Shown: piece after piece, positions 17,257 through 25,043 of the stretch
Layout: each line of letters begins with the position of its first letter
Position numbering within the stretch: position 1 is the stretch's first letter
From: DATFVJ01 sp963727015
GTDB lineage: Bacteria > Actinomycetota > Actinomycetes > Streptosporangiales > Streptosporangiaceae
DNA: 64,000 nucleotides
Assembly: GCA_963727015.1 (NCBI GenBank)
Contig: CAVSEV010000010.1
Location: 124,001 to 188,000, forward strand
Direction: 5' to 3'
Notes under the pieces: model-generated
What the model saw: only the letters and a program-made list of their open reading frames with translations
Databases searched by the model: none
What the model was told of the DNA's origin: nothing
Program-made: the position numbers and the translations under genes

Positions 17257-17943
17257 TTGACCGCAGAACCGACAGGGCCAGCTCAACCGACAGGGCCAGC
17301 TCAACCGACAGGCCCAGCTCAACCGGCAGGCCCAGCTGGATCTGCGGTGCCGGCGGCGCCGGAAGCGTCAGCCATCGGGACGCGCTCCCGCAGCCAGCAT
17401 CAGCGCCGTAAGCGGATCGTGCAGGCCGCAGCGGCGCTGGCGTCCCGCGGCGGCATTGAGGCGATGCAGATGCGCACGGTGGCAGAACGCGCGAGCGTCG
17501 CGCTCGGCACTTTGTACCGCTACTTCCCCTCCAAGATGGAGCTGGTCGTGGCGGTCGTCGCCGAAGAGATCGATCTGCTGGAATCAAGCATCCAACGGCG
17601 CCCGCCGCGCGCCACCACACCTGCCCGCCGTGCCGTCGACGTGCTGATGCGGGCGACCCGCGGGCTGATTCGCGAGCCCGAGCTAGCCGACGCCCTTGTC
17701 CGTTCGCTGATTATGTCGAGCGTGCAGACCGACTTCGGCCATCGCATCTCCGGCCTGCTGCTCCGCGTGTCGAGTCAGGGCGAGGTTCCGTCGGCCCGGC
17801 AGGCGCTCCAGTCGTCGCTATGCAAGTCGCTCGCCAACGTCTGGATCGCGGAGCTGCTCGAGATCCTCAAGGGACGGCGGACCGTGGACCAGGTGCAGCA
17901 GTTGCTCGAGCTCACCGCCGACCGGTTGCTGTACGACTTCTGA
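17257..17943 (+). CDS. TetR-family regulator, KstR-like
   Basis: A 228-residue repressor. The helix-turn-helix (QHQRRKRIVQAAAALASRGG, IEAMQMRTVAERASVALGTL, YRYFPSKMELVVAVV) follows KstR, the cholesterol-catabolism repressor of mycobacteria and rhodococci, which responds to steroid-CoA esters. The C-terminal ligand domain includes LIREPELADALVRSLIMSS and NVWIAELLEILKGRR as in KstR. The first 30 residues are six-residue PTGPAQ-type repeats encoded by an 18-bp minisatellite and are absent from relatives. TTG at 17257 with AGAGGGGA upstream is the likely start; GTG 17347 is an alternative that would skip the repeats. Divergent from fadE28/29-like genes, with two KstR-type sites between. Confidence 0.88.
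   Translation: MTAEPTGPAQPTGPAQPTGPAQPAGPAGSAVPAAPEASAIGTRSRSQHQRRKRIVQAAAALASRGGIEAMQMRTVAERASVALGTLYRYFPSKMELVVAVVAEEIDLLESSIQRRPPRATTPARRAVDVLMRATRGLIREPELADALVRSLIMSSVQTDFGHRISGLLLRVSSQGEVPSARQALQSSLCKSLANVWIAELLEILKGRRTVDQVQQLLELTADRLLYDF
17268..17337. repeat. 18-bp tandem repeat in the N-terminus of the KstR-like gene
   Basis: About four copies of ACCGACAGGGCCAGCTCA, in frame, encoding PTGPAQ units. Confidence 0.85.
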
Positions 17944-17969
17944 ACCACCGGCCGTGGCCGATCCTTGCA

Positions 17970-18011
17970 GCGCGGTGGCGCCGCTCCTCCCCGGAAACGG
18001 CGCCACCGCGC
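17970..18011 (+). terminator. strong hairpin after the KstR-like gene
   Basis: Perfect 13-bp arms GCGCGGTGGCGCC / GGCGCCACCGCGC with a 16-base loop, 27 bases after the tetR stop. No T-run follows, which is common for actinobacterial terminators. Confidence 0.6.
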
Positions 18012-18445
18012 GTTGGGCCGGCCCGGGGCCCGAGCGCCACGAGCCGGGCCGGCCCAGCCTTGCGGACGCTGCGTCGCGCATGAACGCAGCGGGCAGAACT
18101 GTGCGCGGACGGCCGGCTGCTGCGAGCCGGCACTACTGGGCGAACGGCCGGCCCCACTGACCGGATGACCGACACTGCAGACCGGATGACCGACACTACA
18201 GATAGGACCGCCAGATGGCACGGTCGGTTGACAGCCGGAGGTAGCACGTCGCTGCCGTTGGGCGCTCAGGAACGGTCATACGCTGGCAAAAGCCTCATCC
18301 TGTATCCCGGGACCCCCATTGAGGCGGACCACGAAACGGTCTCCCGCACCACCTGAACGGGCCGGCACAAGCCACTGCGAAGGTACAGTGCGCGGGAGGC
18401 GCCCTGTCCACCGCTACCGTTCTGGAGCGGTTGTGATCCACGCAG
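18012..18445. other. intergenic region without a convincing gene
   Basis: 434 bases between the terminator and the gmd stop. A 17-bp direct repeat (ACCGGATGACCGACACT) occurs twice near 18162-18198. Short open frames exist, but none has recognisable homology or a ribosome site. Confidence 0.5.
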
Positions 18446-19477
18446 TCACCACGGACCTGAGCCCCAGGACGCGTCGGCCTGGCCGCCGGAGGTAAGCAGT
18501 TCGAGGTCGGAGTCGACCATCATCGCGACCAGTTCCGCGAACTGGATCTTCGGCTTCCAGCCAAGCCGCTCACGTGCCTTCGAGGGCTCCGCGCAGAGCA
18601 TGTCGACCTCGGCAGGCCTGATGTAGGCAGGATCGGAGGTCACGTGGTCACGCCAGTCCAACTGCGCGGCGCCGAACGCTAGCTCGACGAGTTCCTGTAC
18701 CGAGTGCGTCATGCCGGTACCGATCACGTAATCCTCCGGCTCGTCCTGGCCGAGCATCATGTGCATCGCCTGAACGTAATCCCCGGCGAACCCCCAGTCG
18801 CGGCGCGCGGTCAGGTTGCCAAGCCGCAGTTCCCGCTCGATGCCGAGCTTTATCCTGGCCACGCCGAGCGATACCTTCCGGGTCACAAACTCGGCCCCAC
18901 GGCGCGGTGACTCATGGTTGAACAAGATGCCAGAAACCGCGTACATGCCGTAGGACTCGCGGTAGTTCTGGGTAAGGAAATGGCCGTATGCCTTGGCTAC
19001 CCCGTACGGGCTGCGCGGGTGAAACGGTGTTCGCTCGTGTTGCGGCGACTCACGCACCTTGCCGAACATCTCCGACGACGACGCCTGATAGAACCGGATC
19101 TGCCCGCGCGGGGCGGGCCGCGACGCGGAGACCCCGCTGTAAACCCTTATCGCCTCAAGCATGCGCAGTACACCCATGCCTGTGACCTCCGCGGTCAGTT
19201 CCGCCTGCTGCCACGACATCGGCACATATGAGATCGCGCCGAGATTGTAGACCTCGTCGGGCTGGACCCGTTCCACCGCGGAAATCAGGCTGCCCTGGTC
19301 AAGCAGGTCACCACTGACCAGGCGAACGTCCCGCAGGAGCTGGCGAACCCGCGGCACCCGTGGGTTCGACTGGCCGCGGACGAGCCCCCAGACCTCGTAG
19401 CCCGCCGAGAGCAGATACTCAGCCAGATACGAGCCGTCCTGCCCGGTGATCCCTGTGACCAGCGCGCGTCTGCTCAC
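18446..19477 (-). CDS. gmd: GDP-mannose 4,6-dehydratase
   Basis: Converts GDP-D-mannose to GDP-4-keto-6-deoxymannose, precursor of GDP-fucose, rhamnose and related deoxyhexoses; NADP-dependent short-chain dehydrogenase fold, cytoplasmic. The 343-residue chain starts with the nucleotide motif TGITGQDGSYLAEYLL, contains YQASSSEMFGKVRESPQ, the catalytic Tyr-x3-Lys in SPYGVAKAYGH, and NHESPRRGAEFVTRKVS with RDWGFAGDYVQAMH, all hallmarks of Gmd. GTG 19477 is chosen because GAGGAGG lies five bases upstream. It is divergent from a glycosyltransferase operon, suggesting a role in a deoxyhexose-containing surface glycan, but no GDP-fucose synthase (wcaG) is in the window. Confidence 0.95.
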   Translation of the reverse strand: MSRRALVTGITGQDGSYLAEYLLSAGYEVWGLVRGQSNPRVPRVRQLLRDVRLVSGDLLDQGSLISAVERVQPDEVYNLGAISYVPMSWQQAELTAEVTGMGVLRMLEAIRVYSGVSASRPAPRGQIRFYQASSSEMFGKVRESPQHERTPFHPRSPYGVAKAYGHFLTQNYRESYGMYAVSGILFNHESPRRGAEFVTRKVSLGVARIKLGIERELRLGNLTARRDWGFAGDYVQAMHMMLGQDEPEDYVIGTGMTHSVQELVELAFGAAQLDWRDHVTSDPAYIRPAEVDMLCAEPSKARERLGWKPKIQFAELVAMMVDSDLELLTSGGQADASWGSGPW

Positions 19478-19881
19478 CGGTGCCTCCTCGATCTCGATAC
19501 CGCGGGGCAGGCGGCCGACGGAGCACCAGCACCCTGTACGGACGTGGCCCGCCGTGGCAACCCGGCACTCCAAGTGCGCTCAAAGTACACCCGCCGCCCG
19601 CCGCCATACAGGGCGGCGCGCCGGAGACCACGTCCATCGTGCCGCGCAGGACACAGGGCGAGCGGATGGCGGGCACCCGTGGAGTGCCCCAATGCAAGAT
19701 GGCGGGCACCCGTGAATTGCGCAGCTCTGAACAGTTGGTACATAACGTAACGTGAGGTACTGGGTGGTAGGGTTCGCTGGCTAGGGGCGTTTTCGTACCC
19801 GTGCTCTGCCGCGCGGCGGCCGTCGCAGCCGCCCCGGCAGAGCCGCGCGGAACCAGCCAGGGCGCAGGAGGAGCGTGACGC
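19478..19881. other. divergent intergenic region with 17-bp direct repeat
   Basis: Between gmd and the glycosyltransferase start. GATGGCGGGCACCCGTG occurs at 19665-19681 and 19699-19715, and CTGAACAGTTGGTACATAACG with TGAGGTACTGGGTGGTAGGG lies downstream, where a promoter for the plus-strand operon is likely. Confidence 0.45.
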
Positions 19882-21171
19882 GTGACCACCATGGACCGCC
19901 CGCTGCGCGTCGCGCTGCTGTCCTACCGCAGCAAACCGCATTGCGGCGGCCAGGGCATCTACCTGCGCCACCTCAGCCGTGAGCTTTCCGCGCTCGGCCA
20001 CCACGTTGAGGTTCTATCCGGCCAGCCCTATCCTGAGCTCGAACCCGGGCCCGTGCTGCACCGGCTGCCGAGCCTTGACCTTTATCGCGACGACAACCCG
20101 TTTCGGATGCCGCACCTGCGCGAGTACCGCGACTGGATCGATGTGCTCGAGGTCACATCCATGTGGACGGCCGCCTTTCCCGAGCCGCTGACCTTCAGCC
20201 TGCGGGCCCTGCGCGAGCTGCGCAGCCGTTGCGGCAGCTTCGACATCGTCCACGACAACCAGGTTCTCGGCTATGGGATGCTCGGCATCCACCGGCTGGG
20301 CCTGCCGCTCGTGACGAGCATCCACCACCCGATCAGCGTCGACAGGCGGATCGAGCTTCGCGCGGCCCGTGGCCTGTCCAAGCTGGCCAAATGGCGATGG
20401 TACGGCTTCGTGCGGATGCAGTCCAGGGTCGCCCGCAGGGTCGGCGACATCATCACGGTCTCGGAGTCCTCCAGCCGCGATATCTGTGCCGACTTCAAGG
20501 TGCCAGCCGATCGGGTCCACGTCATCCCGCTCGGCGTAGACACCCGGTTGTTCCATCCACGCTCCGCGGCGCGGACGCCAGGCCAGATCGTCGCCGTGGC
20601 CAGCGCGGATTCCCCCATGAAGGGGGTGGCTGTGCTACTGCACGCGGTCGCCAAGCTCGCTACGGAACGTGATGTGCGGTTGACCGTGGTCAGCAAGCCC
20701 ACGCCTGGCGGCCCGACCGAGCGACTGGTCGGCGAGCTTGCCCTCGGGGACCTGGTGCGCTTCGTGCACGGGATCAGCGACGACCGGCTGGCCGAACTGC
20801 TCGCGAGTGCTGAGATCGCCGTCGTGCCCTCGCTGTACGAGGGATTCTCGCTGCCGGCCGTCGAGCACATGGCCTCCGGCACGCCGCTGGTCGTGAGCCG
20901 CACAGGGGCGCTGCCCGAGGTCGTGGGCGATACGGCGATGCAGGTGCCGCCCGGTGACGTTGAGGCACTTGCCGTAGCGCTACGCAGGCTGCACGATTCA
21001 CCGCAGCGGCGCGGCCAGCTCGGCGCGGCAGCATGGCGCCGGGTACAGGAACGTTTTGCCTGGCCCGCGGTGGCCAAGGCCACGCAGGGCCGGTACGCGG
21101 CGGCCGTCGCACGGCATGCGGCGGCGGGCGGCCCGCGCGCCGCCGCGACGAAGGGAGCCTTGCCCTGCTGA
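19882..21171 (+). CDS. GT4-family glycosyltransferase
   Basis: A 429-residue GT-B retaining glycosyltransferase. The N-terminal acceptor domain has the glycine loop CGGQGIYLRHLSRELSALGH; the C-terminal nucleotide-sugar domain has HVIPLGVDTRLFHP and the donor motif PSLYEGFSLPAVEHMASG with two Glu (E-x7-E), then PLVVSRTGALPEV. The C-terminal 30 residues are Ala/Arg-rich. GTG 19882 follows GGAGGAGCGTGACGC. It overlaps the next gene's start by a few bases. Acceptor and sugar are unknown; divergence from gmd suggests a GDP-linked deoxyhexose or mannose donor. Confidence 0.92.
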   Translation: MTTMDRPLRVALLSYRSKPHCGGQGIYLRHLSRELSALGHHVEVLSGQPYPELEPGPVLHRLPSLDLYRDDNPFRMPHLREYRDWIDVLEVTSMWTAAFPEPLTFSLRALRELRSRCGSFDIVHDNQVLGYGMLGIHRLGLPLVTSIHHPISVDRRIELRAARGLSKLAKWRWYGFVRMQSRVARRVGDIITVSESSSRDICADFKVPADRVHVIPLGVDTRLFHPRSAARTPGQIVAVASADSPMKGVAVLLHAVAKLATERDVRLTVVSKPTPGGPTERLVGELALGDLVRFVHGISDDRLAELLASAEIAVVPSLYEGFSLPAVEHMASGTPLVVSRTGALPEVVGDTAMQVPPGDVEALAVALRRLHDSPQRRGQLGAAAWRRVQERFAWPAVAKATQGRYAAAVARHAAAGGPRAAATKGALPC

Positions 21172-21932
21172 CCGTTGATTTCCACCGGCTGCCCGTCGGT
21201 CCGGGCGACCGTGTCCTCGACCTCGGCTGCGGGGCGGGCCGGCATGCGTTCGAGGTGTACAGGCGAGGCGCCGACGTTGTGGCGCTCGACATGAACGCCG
21301 GCGAGCTTGGCGAGGTCGCCACGATGTTCGCCGCCATGCGCACAGCCGGGGAAGCCCCCGCGGGCGCCGATGCGCGCACCGCTATCGGCGACGCCACCGT
21401 GATGCCGTTCGCCGACGGCTCGTTCGACCGGGTCATCGCCGCAGAGGTGCTCGAACACATCCTCGACGATCAGCGCGCCATGAACGAGCTTGCCCGTGTG
21501 CTACGGCCGGGCGGCCAGGCCGCGGTGACCGTACCGAGCTGGCTGCCTGAACGGATCTGCTGGGCGCTGTCGGAGAACTACCACAACACGCCCGGCGGGC
21601 ACGTGCGGATCTACACCCGGGTCGAGCTCGAGGCCAAGTTGAAGCGGGCCGGGCTTACCGTAGGCACCCACCACCACGCCCACGGCCTGCACTCACCGTA
21701 CTGGTGGCTGAAGTGCGCTGTCGGTGTGCACAACGATGCCCACCCGCTAGCCAGGGCCTATCACAGGCTGCTGGTTTGGGACATCATGAAACGCCCTGTC
21801 CTGACCCGGGTGACCGAGCGGGCGCTGAACCCGCTTGTGGGAAAAAGCCTGGTCGTGTATCTGCGAAAACCCGCGCGAAGCGGTGCGGCGCAGGTGGCGG
21901 ACCTGCCGGAGCATGCCCATGCGGCGGCATGA
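21165..21932 (+). CDS. class I SAM-dependent methyltransferase
   Basis: A methyltransferase of about 255 residues with motif I VLDLGCGAGRHAFE near residue 15, the acidic post-I VVALDMN, a GDATVMPFADGSFDRVIAAE motif II region and VLRPGGQAAVTVPS. The C-terminal part (LHSPYWWLKCAVGV) is particular to this actinobacterial group. The first coding residues match LTVDFHRLPVGPGDRVL, but no ATG/GTG/TTG exists at the proper place: AAGGGAG is followed at 21165 and 21168 by CTG codons overlapping the glycosyltransferase stop. A CTG start is therefore proposed; an upstream in-frame ATG at 21033 lacks support. Middle gene of a coupled three-gene operon. Confidence 0.85.
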   Translation: MLTVDFHRLPVGPGDRVLDLGCGAGRHAFEVYRRGADVVALDMNAGELGEVATMFAAMRTAGEAPAGADARTAIGDATVMPFADGSFDRVIAAEVLEHILDDQRAMNELARVLRPGGQAAVTVPSWLPERICWALSENYHNTPGGHVRIYTRVELEAKLKRAGLTVGTHHHAHGLHSPYWWLKCAVGVHNDAHPLARAYHRLLVWDIMKRPVLTRVTERALNPLVGKSLVVYLRKPARSGAAQVADLPEHAHAAA

Positions 21933-23097
21933 ACTGCCGGCGGTCCGCGGGATCCTGAGCGCGGACGAGATCCTCGCCACTGGCCGAAGTATTGCCGCCA
22001 TGCAGGAACCGTCGGGCGCGATCCCCTGGCCCGACGGCCACACCGACGCCTGGGATCACGTCGAGTGCGCGATGGCGCTCAGTGTCTGCGGCCTGACCGG
22101 CCCGGCCAGGCGGGCCTATGAGTGGCTGCGCTGGTCGCAGCGGGCGGACGGGGCCTGGCCCAAGAAGGCGGTGCGCGGCCAGGTGACCGACGCCGCCGTC
22201 GAGAGCAACCAGGTGGCCTACGCCGCCGTAGGAGTGTGGCACGAGCTTCAGGTCACCGGTGACGAGGCCTTCGCGGTCCGGATGTGGCCGACGGTGCGCA
22301 GGGCCATCGCGTTCGTCCTGCGCCTGCAGACAGAACGCGGCGAAATCCTCTGGGAGCGCTCGGCTGACGGCTCACCGGCCAGCTACGCTCTCCTCACCGG
22401 ATGCTCGAGCACGTACCAGAGCCTGCGTTTCGCGGTGGCGCTCGCCGAATTCATGGGCGAGCCGCAGCCGGACTGGGAACTCGCCGCCGACCAGCTCGGT
22501 CACGTGATCGCGGCACATCCAGAGGCGTTCGCGGACAAGAGCCGGTTCTCGATGGACTGGTACTACCCAGTCCTCGGCGGCCCGGTGCGAGGCGACGCCG
22601 CCAGGCACAGGATCGCCAGCCGATGGGCCGAATTCGTCGTGCCCGACCTGGGCATCCGCTGCGTCAGCGACGAACCGTGGATCACCGGCGCGGAAACCTG
22701 CGAGCTTGTGCTCGCGCTCGACGCGATCGGTGAGATAGGCGAGGCACTAGGCATCTACGCATCGGTACAACATCTGCGGGATGAGAGCGGCGCCTACTGG
22801 ACCGGCTGGCAGTTCGCCAACCAGCAGTACTTTCCTGCCGAGCGGAGCAGCTGGACGGCGGCAGCCGTGGTCCTCGCCGCCGACGCACTGGCCAGGGCGA
22901 CCGGCGGCGCGGACCTGTTTCACATGGCAGCGGGCGCAGATGTGCGCGGCCTGCCAGCAGCAGCGGAATGGGCGGCCGGCTGCGGCTGCGCCGAGGCGGC
23001 AAGCTACCAGGGCCAGCATTCAGCACAGCATTCAGAACCGCATTCGGCCCAGCGGTCAGCCGATGCCGTCACCGGTCCGCCGCAGCACCCGCAGTGA
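21919..23097 (+). CDS. prenyltransferase/squalene-cyclase-fold (alpha-alpha toroid) protein
   Basis: A 392-residue protein built of helical hairpins, with QRADGAWP-type QW-like motifs (AYEWLRWSQRADGAWPKK, LRDESGAYWTGWQFANQQYF) as in terpenoid cyclase and prenyltransferase barrels. It also has an aspartate-rich GHTDAWDHVECAMAL. No substrate can be assigned; homologues are usually annotated only as 'prenyltransferase' and their chemistry is, to my knowledge, not established. ATG 21919 has GGAG seven bases upstream and overlaps the methyltransferase stop by 14 bases. The C-terminus ends in a His/Gln/Ser-rich tail overlapping by 42 bases the convergent methyltransferase gene. Confidence 0.75.
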   Translation: MRRHELPAVRGILSADEILATGRSIAAMQEPSGAIPWPDGHTDAWDHVECAMALSVCGLTGPARRAYEWLRWSQRADGAWPKKAVRGQVTDAAVESNQVAYAAVGVWHELQVTGDEAFAVRMWPTVRRAIAFVLRLQTERGEILWERSADGSPASYALLTGCSSTYQSLRFAVALAEFMGEPQPDWELAADQLGHVIAAHPEAFADKSRFSMDWYYPVLGGPVRGDAARHRIASRWAEFVVPDLGIRCVSDEPWITGAETCELVLALDAIGEIGEALGIYASVQHLRDESGAYWTGWQFANQQYFPAERSSWTAAAVVLAADALARATGGADLFHMAAGADVRGLPAAAEWAAGCGCAEAASYQGQHSAQHSEPHSAQRSADAVTGPPQHPQ

Positions 23098-23694
23098 GCC
23101 CTGCCTGCGAACCTCGGTGAACGCGCCGGACGCGAGTGCGCGCTGATAGACGCGATATGGCGGCTGGCCACCGTCAGCGGGGTCGGGGAACACATCGTGG
23201 ATGGCGAGAGCGCCGCCCGTCATCAGCCAGGGCGCCCAGCCCTGATAGTCCGCCTGGGCGGCCTCGTCGGTGTGCCCGCCGTCGATGAACAGCATGCCAA
23301 TGGGGGTGCGCCACAACGCAGCCACGTCGGCGGACCTGCCCACGACCGCGATGACCTGCTCCTCGACGCCGGCCCCAGACAAGGTCGCCCGGAAGGCGGG
23401 TAGCGTATCCAGCCGCCCGGTCCGCGGGTCCACAAGCGACGGGTCGTGGTACTCCCAGCCGCGCTGGTTCTCCTCGGAGCCATGATGGTGATCGACGGTG
23501 ACGACCCGCTGCCCATTGCCGCGCACGGCCGCGGCGAGGTAGATCGTTGACTTCCCGCAGTACGTCCCGATCTCGACGACCGGGCCGAGGCAGGCGTATT
23601 CGCGGGCGACCTCGTAGAGCGCCCGGCCTTCCGCGGGCGGCATGAAGCCCTTGGCCGTCTCGGCTGCCTGCCGCAGCTCTGCTGGCATGGTCAC
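23056..23694 (-). CDS. class I SAM-dependent methyltransferase (Methyltransf_24-like)
   Basis: A 212-residue protein with motif I VVEIGTYCGKSTIYLAAAV, the acidic VVTVDHHHGSEENQRGWEY, and LFIDGGHTDEAAQADYQGW, a signature of the Methyltransf_24/cephalosporin-hydroxylase-like branch that acts on sugars and small molecules and may use a metal via the DGGH motif. GTG 23694 or the ATG two codons later can start it. It is convergent with, and overlaps by 42 bases, the toroid-protein gene. Conserved occurrence beside such glycosyltransferase genes would suggest a role in the same glycan. Confidence 0.88.
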   Translation of the reverse strand: MTMPAELRQAAETAKGFMPPAEGRALYEVAREYACLGPVVEIGTYCGKSTIYLAAAVRGNGQRVVTVDHHHGSEENQRGWEYHDPSLVDPRTGRLDTLPAFRATLSGAGVEEQVIAVVGRSADVAALWRTPIGMLFIDGGHTDEAAQADYQGWAPWLMTGGALAIHDVFPDPADGGQPPYRVYQRALASGAFTEVRRQGSLRVLRRTGDGIG

Positions 23695-24120
23695 TGGCGC
23701 ACTCTAACGCCAAGGTGCGGGCCGCGGCGCCAGCGCCGCCCGTTGATGCGGCCACCCGGCGCGCCACCGCCGCCCGCAGCGGCGCGGCCGCCCAGCCGCG
23801 CCCCACCGCCCGCAGCGGCGCGGCCCCGCACCCACAGCGTGACCACCGCCCGCAAGCACCCTTGGATGATCGCGGAACTGGTCAGGGACGACGCCCTGGT
23901 TCCCCGTGACCGGCCGGACGGCCGGTTCCCCCGTCATGCTGAGACCCTAACGCGTGAGCCGTTCAGCTATCTGTTCCGACCCTACCCCCGCTAGCCCCAC
24001 CGGTCTCGCCAGCCTCGCCGGCGCAGGGGGCCACCCCATGATCGTCGCCGTGGTTGGCCCGTTGGTGGCGCTGGAGCGCCCACCAGGGGCCAACGATCAA
24101 GATGCCTCGACCAGGATGAC
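23695..24120. other. intergenic region with GC-rich repeats and a palindrome
   Basis: Repeats of CCCGCAGCGGCGCGGCC near 23770-23830 and a long imperfect hairpin at about 24036-24101 built on GTTGGCCC / GGGCCAAC and TGATCGT / ACGATCA. No gene with a convincing product was found. Confidence 0.55.
24036..24101. repeat. imperfect palindrome with GATC ends
   Basis: Outer arms ATGATCGT / ACGATCA and inner arms GTTGGCCC / GGGGCCAAC surround GCGCTGGAGCGC. Similar in plan to, but not the same sequence as, the CATGATCC family at 45873, 60379 and 63175. Confidence 0.55.
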
Positions 24121-24468
24121 GTGAGTGTGCGCGGACGTTGCACTCCTTCGGCCCGCTCCGAGTCGATATCGCTGGTCGCCGATGGCCCGCTGATCAACGT
24201 CAGGGGGCGGCCCGGGTCAGCCGCCCGGATCACTTGCCTCGTCGAGGCCGGCACTGATTACGGCGAACCGCGCGGCGTTGTCATCTACGGCACCGTGCGG
24301 TTGATCGAGGACTATCCGGCCGTCGTTGAGATTGGCAGTCAGGTCGTCACGCGGACAATGGGTGTACCTGGCGACGCGGTCGCCGGTTACGCCGGACGCG
24401 CCGCCCGCAAGAAAGTCGCGTACGTGGCCGAGCCGGTCCTATCGTTTCCTGGGACCACAGGAAGCTAG
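24121..24468 (+). pseudogene. relic of a PPOX-class flavin/F420-dependent oxidoreductase
   Basis: The 115-codon frame contains ARITCLVEAGTDYGEPRGVV and YGTVRLIED, followed by ARKKVAYVAEPV, diagnostic of the split-barrel pyridoxamine-oxidase-like family (usually about 140-160 residues). The expected N-terminal strands are not recognisable, and the family C-terminus VSWDHRKLA occurs in a different frame from about 24442, indicating a shift near 24440. It was therefore probably truncated and frameshifted. It precedes a ferredoxin gene. Confidence 0.6.
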
Positions 24469-24545
24469 CCGGCCCGCCTGCGTCAGCCACCGGCGCGGCG
24501 GCGTCTCCCACAATCGCAGGAGCGACCTGACAAGGAGACCCGCTG

Positions 24546-24737
24546 ATGAGAGTCAAGGTCGACGATGAGGTGTGCGAGGCCAATGCGGTCTGCGCCGGCC
24601 TCGTCCCAGATGTCTTCGAGGTTGACGACGAGGACAACCTGAACATCCTGGTATCCGACGTCCCACCGGAGCTTTCCGGCCGGGTACGGCATGCCGTCCG
24701 GTCATGCCCCAAGGCGGCACTTGAGATTGAAGAGTGA
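24546..24737 (+). CDS. 3Fe-4S ferredoxin
   Basis: A 63-residue electron carrier of the actinobacterial P450-partner type: MRVKVDDEVCEANAVCAGLV, acidic middle VFEVDDEDNLNIL, and AVRSCPKAALEIEE. Three cysteines (C-x5-C and a distant C-P) fit a 3Fe-4S cluster with the fourth ligand replaced. AAGGAG lies eight bases before the ATG. Such ferredoxins normally sit beside a cytochrome P450, but none is present; both flanking genes are relics, so it may be the surviving part of an eroded oxidation cluster. Confidence 0.92.
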   Translation: MRVKVDDEVCEANAVCAGLVPDVFEVDDEDNLNILVSDVPPELSGRVRHAVRSCPKAALEIEE

Positions 24738-24829
24738 TCACCAGGCAAGCGCCGCGTGAGCGCCGTGCGCTCTAGCGTAAAGAATTACGGGACGCAGCCC
24801 CCCGCGGCCCAGACGCCGGCCTGCGGCGG

Positions 24830-24913
24830 CGGATCAAGTTCGACGAACTCAACGACGCGGTCGCGTCCCTCGCCAAAGGCGAGGTGCTCCGCCAGATCGT
24901 GACGTTCGACTGA
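24830..24913 (+). pseudogene. possible C-terminal fragment of a zinc-type alcohol dehydrogenase
   Basis: About 27 codons read IKFDELNDAVASLAKGEVLR then QIVTFD and stop, resembling the last residues of medium-chain zinc alcohol dehydrogenases. No upstream part is recognisable. Short length makes this tentative. The remaining sequence to 25043 shows no gene. Confidence 0.35.
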
Positions 24914-25043
24914 ACACTGGCGCCCCCTGGCAATGTTGCCAAGCCCGCGGCATAACGGCTGCGCCACCTGGCGCGCCCAGTGCGTGCACCGCGCCCTGGG
25001 CCGCGCGCCGCGTCGCGTCGGATGCCGGCGGAGCCCTGGCTGT

